Origin: JABFRJ01 sp033812735
Lineage (GTDB): Bacteria > Pseudomonadota > Alphaproteobacteria > Rhizobiales > Hyphomicrobiaceae
Reading direction: 5' to 3'
Assembly (NCBI GenBank): GCA_033812735.1
Contig: JAPXTA010000002.1
Coordinates: 28,065-92,064, forward strand
DNA length: 64,000 nt
The position numbers were made by a program, and so were the translations under genes. How positions within the stretch are numbered: position 1 is the stretch's first letter; the number at the start of each line of letters is the position of its first letter. Positions 1 to 6,931 of the stretch are shown piece by piece. The notes beneath the pieces are model-generated. The model made no database searches. It had not been told where the DNA came from and saw nothing but the letters and a program-made list of their open reading frames with translations.

Positions 1-1254
1 GCAGGACCTATTCGAGGCGAGGTCACCGAGGCCAACACATTGGCTGTTACGGCCGTGCATGCGGGCTCGATCGCCGATGCCGCGGAGATCAAGGCTGGCA
101 TGCTGTATCGGCCGACGAAGCCGTCGGCGCTGTCTCCGCTCGCGTTACCGGAGCGCGGCAAAACCGGGGAGATCAAATCGCGCTTCGTCGACTTTGGAGC
201 GAACGAGGAGATCGAGGTCACGACGGCCGGATTTCCGTTCGGCATGGAACTCGCCAAGAGCCCGGCGGCGCTTGCCAAGGACGTGGTTGGCAACATGTTC
301 GACATCGATGCGCTGGCCGATCTCGTACACGGCGGCGACAAGGACGCGATCGGCCGGTTCGTGTCGGAGGTCGCGCGGGTTCAAAGCGGCAAAAACCGGG
401 GGCTCGGCGATGTCGTCAAAGGCTGGTTCGCCAAAGGCGGGGCTGCTCAGAGTGGCGTCGAACTCGACCCCAACAGCTACATGGGCTTAACGCCCCACGT
501 AAAACTTGTCGGGGCGTTCTGGCTTGCGGCGCATCGGAACGCTGCGGGGGCGCGTCAGTTGTTGCGGGCGTGGGAAGAGTGGGGGGTGGCTGGATCAGGC
601 AGCGCTTATCTGTCGCTCTATCATCTCGCGCGTGCGCTGGTTCGCGAGACCGAAGGCGGCGCTGGAGGCGACATCAAGGCCGAACTCATCGACGCTTATG
701 GCCATGCGGAAGAGAGCGCTCTCGTCGCCGCTTTCTGGCGCGAGCGGCAGGATGCACCGTTACCCCATCGGCAGACGTTGCACGGTCAGGTATTTCCGCG
801 GCCATACCGCCTTGCGGCATTCGATCCGCTCGAAAGCTCCGGAGGGGCTGGAGCCAATTTCGTGTCACTTGCCGAGAGTTTAGAACAGCTCTCGCCGGAG
901 CAGCGGTTGCTGGTGATCGCGCTCGGGCCCTACCGGGCGAACGGGTTTTATTCCCGTATTCTCTACCGCCTGCAGGAGTTGCAGCCGGTGCTTGGTGCGC
1001 TTTTTCCGGCTGTGCACGTGATCACGTCGTACGAGGCCGGCAACCGGCACAATCCGGAGTGGCTGGCCGGTGAGATCCTGGCGCGCAAGCGTGGCATGGT
1101 CATTTCTATCCTGCACGACGCGGAAGGGGGTGTCGGTCGCGGACTGCAGGTGAAGCGCTCACCGCACGCGTTCATCATCGATCGCGAACAGATCGTGCGA
1201 TACGATGGGTTTCTTCCGGACGAGGGGGGCTTCTGGCAGGGGCTTGCCAGCTGA
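1..1254 (+). CDS. Hypothetical protein, C-terminal thioredoxin/redoxin-like region (5' truncated)
   Basis: The frame is open from the first base of the window, so the N-terminus lies outside; 417 residues are visible. I do not recognise a named family for the first 250 residues, which are rich in small residues and helices. The last 130 residues (a stretch reading LLVIALGPYRANG, later HAFIIDREQIVRYDG) look like the end of a thioredoxin-fold redoxin domain, where a beta strand with an Ile-Asp-Arg turn precedes the last helix. No CxxC pair is visible, so redox activity cannot be claimed. It ends six bases before the stop of the convergent gapR gene. The fold assignment is inference. Confidence 0.6.
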   Translation, partial: AGPIRGEVTEANTLAVTAVHAGSIADAAEIKAGMLYRPTKPSALSPLALPERGKTGEIKSRFVDFGANEEIEVTTAGFPFGMELAKSPAALAKDVVGNMFDIDALADLVHGGDKDAIGRFVSEVARVQSGKNRGLGDVVKGWFAKGGAAQSGVELDPNSYMGLTPHVKLVGAFWLAAHRNAAGARQLLRAWEEWGVAGSGSAYLSLYHLARALVRETEGGAGGDIKAELIDAYGHAEESALVAAFWRERQDAPLPHRQTLHGQVFPRPYRLAAFDPLESSGGAGANFVSLAESLEQLSPEQRLLVIALGPYRANGFYSRILYRLQELQPVLGALFPAVHVITSYEAGNRHNPEWLAGEILARKRGMVISILHDAEGGVGRGLQVKRSPHAFIIDREQIVRYDGFLPDEGGFWQGLAS

Positions 1255-1260
1255 GCCGGC

Positions 1261-1551
1261 TTACTCGGCGGCGTCGAGGATTTCCGCGGACATCTGGGGG
1301 GCGCCGCCGTCGAGCATGCCGAGGGCATGCAGGTAGACGTCGAGCACGCTTTCCTCTTCCTGGCGCTCGGTTTTGCTCTTCTTGCGCAGGCGCAGCACCT
1401 GACGCATGACCTTGACGTCGAAGCCGACGGCTTTCGCTTCTGCGAACTTGTCGCGGATGTCGGCTGACAGTGCCTTCTTTTCTTCCTCGAGGCGCTCGAT
1501 TTGCTCGATGAACTGGCGGAGCTGGTTTTGGGCGGCGACTTGCAAGGTCAT
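1261..1551 (-). CDS. gapR: GapR, DUF2312 nucleoid-associated protein
   Basis: The 96-residue product matches the DUF2312/GapR family along its whole length: an N-terminal coiled coil (QLRQFIEQIERLEEEKKAL), then the conserved EAKAVGFDVKVMRQVLRLRKK segment and a C-terminal YLHALGM helix. In Caulobacter, GapR binds overtwisted DNA ahead of replication and transcription and stimulates gyrase and topoisomerase IV; it is essential for normal growth. Length is typical. The ATG is preceded by GAGGG at a normal distance. Its presence close to sciP, ctrA and ccrM fits an alphaproteobacterial genome with Caulobacter-type cell-cycle control. Confidence 0.93.
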   Translation of the reverse strand: MTLQVAAQNQLRQFIEQIERLEEEKKALSADIRDKFAEAKAVGFDVKVMRQVLRLRKKSKTERQEEESVLDVYLHALGMLDGGAPQMSAEILDAAE

Positions 1552-1886
1552 ATCGGAACCCTCGTTTCAGGCGGGTCGTCGGGTGGAACAGCGTTGCTGT
1601 CTGGCTTTCCATGACGCTAGTCAGAGGGGGGAGGTGCAGCAAGCGTAGCGGTGGCCTCGGGCGGAGTTATCCCCTCATTCCAAAGGCGCTCAGCGTTGTC
1701 GCTTGCCTGTGGCGCAGATGCATCTCCGTATTCAGATTATTCTCCACCGCTTTCAAGAAACCGCCGTGATTTCCAGCGTTTGCCTTGACCCGGACGCAGA
1801 CTGGCGGAACATGGAGGGTCTGCGTTCCACTGCATAGGGCTGCGTCGGGCCGTGGTGGTGGCTTAAGTAGAGTGAGACGTTCGCCG

Positions 1887-2942
1887 ATGGCGGTGCGTAG
1901 CGAAACCTTGACGCTCGAAAGCGTGGCCCGCGCGCTGGAGTTGGCGCGCCGGGATGTCGAAGCGGTACTGGCCGAGAGTTCCGATTGGCAGGCCGCGCAG
2001 GCTCTTGCGGAGCATGCATCGACGGTGTCCGAGCGCAACCGCCTTGCGGCCCGGCTTGCCCTCGTTCCGGCCTACCGGGCTCATACCCGGATCACCGAGG
2101 CGCTGCGACAGCTCTCCGCATTTGCGATTGCCCAGTCCGCGGATCGCGCCAATGGCTGGGGCGGCGAGATTCCGGCTTCAGCCGCGTCGCTGCAGCGGGC
2201 CAACGCCGAGACCGAGCGAGGGAGGCGGCACGAGGGCTCCGGCTTCGATGTGCCGCCGTTGTCGGGCTGGCAGGCCGGTGCGGAGCACGGCGCGGATCAC
2301 GGCGCCGAACAGGGCGCTGATCATGGTAATGGGCCGGATGCGCGGATGAAGGTCGATCTCGACCTATTGATTTCGCGTATCAGAAAGGGGGCGGGCCATC
2401 GCGGTCCATTGCCGTTGACGGGCTTGCTTGCCGAGGTTGCGGCCGTGGCGCCTGCGGGACTGACGGCGGGCCCGCATGATGAAGCCCTTGCATTTCCGCC
2501 GCGTGCGCCATCGCGTGATGTGGTCGAGACTGCGCCGGTACCAGAGCCCGTCGAGCTGACGCCGGTGTCACCCTGGAACGAGACGCGGCGCGCCGAGGAC
2601 AACGAGATCGTCGTCGAGGATCAGAAGACAATCGCCATCGCAGCTGCCGCTACGGCCATGGTGCGATCGCGAGACCCGTTGGAGCAGTTGAACGCCATGG
2701 AGGCCGAGATCGGCGTGCTGGAAGCGGGCGTGGCGCGTCCTTTGCCGCCACGACCGGCGGGCGTCAGTGTGCCTCCCGGATTCGATCCCGCAAGTGTCGA
2801 TCTTGGTGAAGCACTGGTGGAGATCGTCCGGAAGCCCCGTGACAAGCAGGGCGACATTATCGATGTGCCCGTCGAGGATGCGGACGATGCCGATGCGCTC
2901 GACGGCAACGAAGCGCACATTGAAATCGTTCGCCGCACTTGA
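1887..2942 (+). CDS. Hypothetical protein, Ala/Glu-rich
   Basis: This 351-residue product is not recognised. The chosen ATG begins MAVRSETLTLESVARALELARRDV; an upstream extension of 34 residues is possible but is Arg/Gly-rich and looks non-coding. The N-terminal 100 residues are helical, the middle contains a His/Gly/Ala-rich low-complexity run (around residues 130-150), and the C-terminal third is acidic and ends in EIVRRT. No signal peptide, membrane segment or enzyme motif is seen. The last 21 bases of the gene form one copy of the direct repeat that brackets the downstream low-GC island, so the 3' end may have served as an integration target. Confidence 0.6.
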   Translation: MAVRSETLTLESVARALELARRDVEAVLAESSDWQAAQALAEHASTVSERNRLAARLALVPAYRAHTRITEALRQLSAFAIAQSADRANGWGGEIPASAASLQRANAETERGRRHEGSGFDVPPLSGWQAGAEHGADHGAEQGADHGNGPDARMKVDLDLLISRIRKGAGHRGPLPLTGLLAEVAAVAPAGLTAGPHDEALAFPPRAPSRDVVETAPVPEPVELTPVSPWNETRRAEDNEIVVEDQKTIAIAAAATAMVRSRDPLEQLNAMEAEIGVLEAGVARPLPPRPAGVSVPPGFDPASVDLGEALVEIVRKPRDKQGDIIDVPVEDADDADALDGNEAHIEIVRRT

Positions 2943-2944
2943 GA
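2922..2944. repeat. Left copy of 23-bp direct repeat flanking a three-gene island
   Basis: These 23 bases recur at 4281-4303 in the same orientation with one mismatch (T at position 9 here, C in the other copy). Extending both to 35 bases gives 30 identities, ending in a shared GTCAGCG. This copy covers the last codons and stop of the upstream gene. A direct repeat over a gene end that borders a compositionally different segment is the usual footprint of site-specific integration. No integrase is present, so this is inference. Confidence 0.75.
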
Positions 2945-3215
2945 GCTTGGTCAGCGGGGTGCGTTGCAATTGTTGGGCGAACTGCTCAATGTGATGAGCC
3001 GACCTTCCCGGTATCAGGGGAAGATTTGCGACCCCCTTTTGCAACAGCCGTCGATTTAAAACCGCGTCTCACATCTTTTCGACAATATTGTGGCGTAGTC
3101 GCGACGTCGGGTAACTGCTGTAAATTAATATTTTGTAATTCTCGATTTCCTTGAATTTGTTGTTGTCGTTTCCATGTCTGCTTGACCAGCAACTCAATGT
3201 GGAACGGATCAGCAA

Positions 3216-3599
3216 ATGCTTGATGCCACTCTCGCAACTGTCTCTGGCAACAAATCTTATTCAGTTCGATTGGCCGACGGAGATTTTAAAATCGTCAACG
3301 GCTACCTTAAGGCCTTTGTGTTGCGCTTTCCAGATGGGTCATCAGAGATATATGTGGTTACGAGTATTGGGAATGCAGCGAATAAGCCATCTCTTATCGA
3401 AAAGGCGTTTGCATCGGTGCCGCTTGTTCAAGTGGGTCAGAGGTGGGGACTCCGAACCGCAGCTGCGGGCGCTGCTCTTGGGGCGCTGGCATCGGCGCTT
3501 TGGAGGCTCTACGGACCCGACGGGGCTCAGTACTATTGCGACTCGAGCGGGAAGATCGTGTTTCATGGTCCTCTTCGCATCTTGGAGCATGTACGTTAA
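3216..3599 (+). CDS. Hypothetical protein (island gene 1)
   Basis: A 127-residue product of unknown function. The N-terminal 75 residues look like a beta-rich fold (SYSVRLADGDFKIVNGYLKAFVLRFPDGSSEIYVVTSIG). After a short helix, a Gly/Ala-rich segment (AAAGAALGALASALWRLYG) could be one weak membrane-associated helix. The codon use is visibly less GC-biased than in neighbours. It overlaps the next gene by one base (TAATG), which implies translational coupling. A longer overlapping frame (3151-3729) is Cys/Arg/Trp-rich and less protein-like, so I prefer this one. The gene lies inside the repeat-flanked island. Confidence 0.55.
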   Translation: MLDATLATVSGNKSYSVRLADGDFKIVNGYLKAFVLRFPDGSSEIYVVTSIGNAANKPSLIEKAFASVPLVQVGQRWGLRTAAAGAALGALASALWRLYGPDGAQYYCDSSGKIVFHGPLRILEHVR

Positions 3600-3898
3600 T
3601 GGGCTCAATCGTTATTCGTCGTGGCGAAGCGTGGTATGGTTCTGGGTTGCCGCTCTTCATATTTGTGGACAATGTTTTGAGAGGTTCCATCCCGTCGCCT
3701 GGCGGAATTGCACTCCTGACATTGGATGACGTGCCTAAGGTGGCTTTGACTGCACTCTTGGATGGATGCAGGAGTCGGCCGCTTGTTGTGTCGCCGTCAC
3801 CGCAAGTGTTTAGGGTCATTTATCGGCCACCCCCATACCCTTTGCTCTACGCGTTGTTTGAGCGCAGTGCATTCGGTTCCTTTGAAAGAGATCAGTGA
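3599..3898 (+). CDS. Hypothetical protein (island gene 2)
   Basis: A 99-residue product starting at the ATG that overlaps the stop of the previous gene. The sequence (GSIVIRRGEAWYGSGLPLFIFVDN, then a Gly and hydrophobic strand pattern) suggests a small all-beta domain, reminiscent of carrier or lipoprotein beta domains where a strand reads V-D-G/N. The similarity is too weak for a family call. There is no signal peptide. Base composition is lower in GC than the chromosome average around it. Its function can only be judged with genes 1 and 3 of the same small operon. Confidence 0.55.
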   Translation: MGSIVIRRGEAWYGSGLPLFIFVDNVLRGSIPSPGGIALLTLDDVPKVALTALLDGCRSRPLVVSPSPQVFRVIYRPPPYPLLYALFERSAFGSFERDQ

Positions 3899-3916
3899 TC
3901 TGGATGGAGCAGTGAA

Positions 3917-4270
3917 ATGGGTGGTTTCTCGCTAGTGGATCCAATCCTAACGGCGGTCGGGTGGGCTTTTGAGCCCAAGGAAGTTAATACCTGCGAAAGC
4001 GAGTGGCTTGAGGGTCAGCGAAGTGGACGGGAGTTTGGCGAGGAGGCGGGCTATGCCACAGGCTATCGCGACGGCGAGTCTTCGGCTGATCAGTTGCAAG
4101 TCTTTGAAAATGAACTACTGAGGCAGGAGATCGATCGCCTTTCCGGCCACGTCAGTAGTGATCCGCCGGATGACCACGAGCCGGATAATCTATCTCCCGC
4201 GTCATCGGAGCCGGTGGCCCAGTTTCCGAGCGTATTTGACGCTTCGTCAACCTCAATGGCTGATGATTAA
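3917..4270 (+). CDS. Hypothetical protein (island gene 3)
   Basis: A 117-residue acidic product whose ATG follows GGAG by seven bases and starts 18 bases after the previous stop, so it is the third gene of the small operon. A central segment (SGREFGEEAGYATGYRDGESSADQL) is hydrophilic and helical with G-Y-x-x-G-Y spacing, followed by a short coiled coil (LQVFENELLRQEIDRL). The C-terminal 45 residues are Ser/Pro/Asp-rich and probably disordered. It could be a scaffold or regulatory partner of the two preceding products; this is a guess from shape only. Confidence 0.55.
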   Translation: MGGFSLVDPILTAVGWAFEPKEVNTCESEWLEGQRSGREFGEEAGYATGYRDGESSADQLQVFENELLRQEIDRLSGHVSSDPPDDHEPDNLSPASSEPVAQFPSVFDASSTSMADD

Positions 4271-4280
4271 TCCGCGGGTC

Positions 4281-4303
4281 GAAATCGTCCGCCGCACTTG
4301 AGA
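4281..4303. repeat. Right copy of 23-bp direct repeat
   Basis: This copy matches 2922-2944 at 22 of 23 positions in direct orientation. It lies ten bases after the stop of island gene 3 and six bases before the stop codon of the minus-strand radical SAM gene, so both island ends sit at gene ends. Confidence 0.75.
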
Positions 4304-4309
4304 CCAGCG

Positions 4310-5407
4310 TCAGCGTCCGGCGCCACAGCCGCTGGCTGACTTGTCCAAGGCTGCACCAAGCTTGCCGCCGCCGACTTTGATGGAGCAGCAAGCGTGCTGT
4401 TGCTGGTAGGGACGGCCGATGGATTCGCAGAGTTCCGGGATGCCTTCGGCCGGGAATGCGATGCCGTCGAGGCCAGCCATCACGGCGTACGCGTCGACGA
4501 CGCGCTTGTGCATGCCGGCGGGGCGGGCGCAACCGAGCAAGACTTGGCGATCGGCAGGAATGGTCCGGCGCGCGTCGAGGAAGATGCGCCCGACGTCATT
4601 GGCATCGGGTGTCGCGAAATTGCGCCCGTAGAAGGGCATGACGACGACGAGAACGAGCGAGTGGATGGGATAGCGTGCGCACATTGCGAGCGCGTTGGCT
4701 TCGCCGAGGATGCGGCCGTAGTGGAGGCCGATGACGATATGGGGGACGATCTCCATTTTGGTGGCGGTGAGTGCTGCGAGCGTCGCCTCGAAGTCATCGA
4801 CACTGCGGTCCAAATGATAGACGTCGCGGATGGTTTCTTGCGCGCCGATGACGTCCATCATGGCGGTATCGACGCCGGCGCTTTCCATCTGCTTGGCGCG
4901 CGTCTCGTCGGTCAGCGCGGTATGTATGGCGATCCGTAGTTGAGGGAAGTCGCGCTTCAGCCGTTCGACGACGGGCAGGAATTTTTCGTACTTGATCTCG
5001 TTGCGTTTGTTGGAGCCGCCCGACAGCAGGAAGCCCTGCAAGTCTTGCAGCATGACAAGGTCACGGACCTTGCGCTCGAGCATCTCGGGGGAGGTCGCCG
5101 GGATCATCGGCTCCAAGATCTTCGCCTGGCAGTGATCGCAGTCGAGTGCGCAGGCGCCGCCCGTTACCGAAAAGGCCGGGAACGAGTTCTTGCCGCAGCC
5201 CTTCACGCTCTCGGTCGCGTATTCCTTGAAGGTCGGGGTGGAGAAGCGAATGGAGGCCAAGCCGGGACCGGTAAGGGCTGCCTGTTCCATGGCAGCGACG
5301 AGGCCTGCGTCGAGCGGGGCGTCCTCGAAGGCTTCGATGGCCTGTGCAGCGGCAAGCCATCCCGCTGATGCGGCTGGTTTGCTCAGAAAGCCGAAGTGAT
5401 CGTCCAT
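4310..5407 (-). CDS. Biotin-synthase-like radical SAM protein (COG1856-like, possibly LipS2-type)
   Basis: The 365-residue product has a radical SAM cluster motif CALDCDHC (C-x3-C-x2-C) near residue 85, followed by a TIM-barrel-like sequence with LLSGGSN and the IAIHTALTD segment. It resembles the uncharacterised biotin-synthase homologues of COG1856. Some members of that group act as LipS2, one half of an alternative lipoyl synthase pair, but the partner radical SAM protein and a lipoate ligase are not in the window, so that role is only a possibility. The C-terminus contains a Cys pair (HACCSIK) and a terminal Cys. The start ATG gives a normal length. Confidence 0.7.
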   Translation of the reverse strand: MDDHFGFLSKPAASAGWLAAAQAIEAFEDAPLDAGLVAAMEQAALTGPGLASIRFSTPTFKEYATESVKGCGKNSFPAFSVTGGACALDCDHCQAKILEPMIPATSPEMLERKVRDLVMLQDLQGFLLSGGSNKRNEIKYEKFLPVVERLKRDFPQLRIAIHTALTDETRAKQMESAGVDTAMMDVIGAQETIRDVYHLDRSVDDFEATLAALTATKMEIVPHIVIGLHYGRILGEANALAMCARYPIHSLVLVVVMPFYGRNFATPDANDVGRIFLDARRTIPADRQVLLGCARPAGMHKRVVDAYAVMAGLDGIAFPAEGIPELCESIGRPYQQQHACCSIKVGGGKLGAALDKSASGCGAGR

Positions 5408-5522
5408 GGGTCCGGGTGCCCGCCAATGATGCGAAGCGAGGCTAGAGCGATATCGGGCGTCTGTGAAGCCAGGACGTGCTCCACCGGCTGCGGCGCTTGC
5501 GCGCCTTACCGGGGTGGGCAGA

Positions 5523-6536
5523 TCAATGGCCCAAATTGAATATCCGGCTTGGGCGGAATTCGCCTTGTTCGAGTTCGCCGAGGGCGAGGAGGCGGCCCTT
5601 GCACATCGCGTAGGCGGTTCCGTTCATGATCGGGGCGTCGCGACCGCGCATCAGGATCGCCTTGCCCTGGACGAGACGGCCGGCATCCGACGACGAGACG
5701 GTGATTTCGACGAGGTCGTCGAGGGCGGCTTCGACGGGTTCGAGAAGCTGTTTGGCTGCGGCCAGTTCTTCTGGTGTCTGGATGCGGGGCGGCGGCGGGG
5801 CATCGTCGTGCTCGCTCTCATCCCCGGCACGGGCGTCGCGCGGCGCATTGCAACCAGCCGCGTCACGCAATTCCTCGAGCGAGACCGAGCGCTCCTCGGT
5901 AAAGCCCGCGACACGGGTGCGGCGCAAATCCGTGACATGCCCGTAACAGCCGAGGAGGCGCCCTAGGTCGCGGGCGATCGCGCGCACATAGGTGCCGCGT
6001 CCGCATTCAGTCTCAAACGTGGTGGCGGTCACGGTGTCGCCGGGGGCGGCATCGTCGATGATCTGGAGCGAGTAGATTTCAACAGGGCGGGCTTCGAGCT
6101 TCACCTCTTCGCCGCTGCGGGCGAGGTCGTAGGCGCGTTCACCGGCGATCTTGATGGCCGAGAAGGCGGGCGGTGTTTGCATGATGTTGCCGACGAAGCG
6201 GGGCAGGAGGGCCTCGATCTCGGCACGGGTCGGGCGGATGTCGCTGGTTTTGACGCTCGAGCCTTCGGCGTCATCCGTCGTCGTCTCGACGCCCCAGAGG
6301 ACGCGGAAGCGATAGGCCTTCTCGCCATCGACGGCGAAGGGCACGGTCTTGGTCGCCTCACCGAGCGCGATCGGGAGGATGCCGGTTGCCAGCGGATCTA
6401 GAGTGCCGGCATGGCCGGCTTTTTGGGCGTTGAAGGCGCGGCGAACGGCGGCGACTGCCTGCGTCGACGTTATTCCGGCGGGCTTGTCGAGCACCAGCCA
6501 GCCGTTGACGATGTTGCCCTTCTTGCGGCGCGTCAT
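5523..6536 (-). CDS. truB: tRNA pseudouridine synthase B
   Basis: TruB converts uridine 55 of the tRNA T-loop to pseudouridine. The 337-residue product carries the diagnostic GHAGTLDPLATGIL motif with catalytic Asp47, the KAYRF strand, the RVxCGRGTYVR-like segment (ETECGRGTYVRAIARDLG) and a C-terminal PUA-like region. An acidic Pro-rich insert lies around residues 235-255 (DESEHDDAPPPPRIQ), longer than in most homologues. The usual neighbours rbfA and rpsO are not adjacent here. It lies upstream of the radical SAM gene on the same strand with a 115-base gap. Confidence 0.95.
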   Translation of the reverse strand: MTRRKKGNIVNGWLVLDKPAGITSTQAVAAVRRAFNAQKAGHAGTLDPLATGILPIALGEATKTVPFAVDGEKAYRFRVLWGVETTTDDAEGSSVKTSDIRPTRAEIEALLPRFVGNIMQTPPAFSAIKIAGERAYDLARSGEEVKLEARPVEIYSLQIIDDAAPGDTVTATTFETECGRGTYVRAIARDLGRLLGCYGHVTDLRRTRVAGFTEERSVSLEELRDAAGCNAPRDARAGDESEHDDAPPPPRIQTPEELAAAKQLLEPVEAALDDLVEITVSSSDAGRLVQGKAILMRGRDAPIMNGTAYAMCKGRLLALGELEQGEFRPSRIFNLGH

Positions 6537-6931
6537 ACCTGTGAACTTTCTCTGCTCTCGCGAGCGGTTACGAATACTGCGGGACTGCCGCGCCGGCGAA
6601 GCGCGACAAATGCCAATCGAAGATGGGCCACTCGATGATGGAATGACGGATCGGATGAACGCGCCGACACCTTTATGCGCGTCGCGGATCGGGGTGCATT
6701 AATCGCGGCGGCGCCGGTTGGCAACCCCTGCGACGCCGGCACATTGGGGCGTGCGCGGACGAGTTGGCTACTAACGGCGTTTCTATCCCTGGGAAAAACA
6801 CAGTGATCGGCTCGATAACTGTTTGACAACCAACCATGTGCGCCTAAGGATCGCCAGCCGTTGGCATCCCCTCAGAGATGCCGCGCGCCGAGCCATGGGG
6901 CACGGCGCCCTCGAGGAGTTCATCGTCCATC
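6537..6931. other. Intergenic region between divergent truB and the fusion gene
   Basis: This 395-base gap separates divergent genes. A TTGACA hexamer at 6824-6829 could be a -35 element for the rightward gene, but the -10 at the right distance (AAGGAT or TAAGGA) is poor. I see no RNA gene or repeat. Confidence 0.35.

Larger units (their letters stand above)
2945..4280. mobile_element. Putative integrated mini-island, three small genes between direct repeats
   Basis: The segment between the two 23-bp repeats holds three co-oriented unknown genes and a long AT-rich leader (the stretch around 3110-3170 is strikingly AT-rich for this chromosome). The genes on both sides have normal high-GC composition and converge on the segment. 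No integrase, transposase or terminal inverted repeat is present. It may be a remnant or a passenger mobilised in trans, or simply a duplication of a gene end around an acquired operon. Confidence 0.5.

Noticed and set aside
1785..1886. N-terminal extension of the gene ending at 2942
   Set aside because: The 34 extra residues are Arg/Gly/Ser-rich without pattern, and the helical protein sequence begins at the ATG at 1887.
3151..3729. A 192-residue frame overlapping island genes 1 and 2
   Set aside because: Its translation is rich in Cys, Trp, Arg and Ser with no domain pattern. The two overlapping frames 3216-3599 and 3599-3898 look like proteins and are coupled by TAATG.
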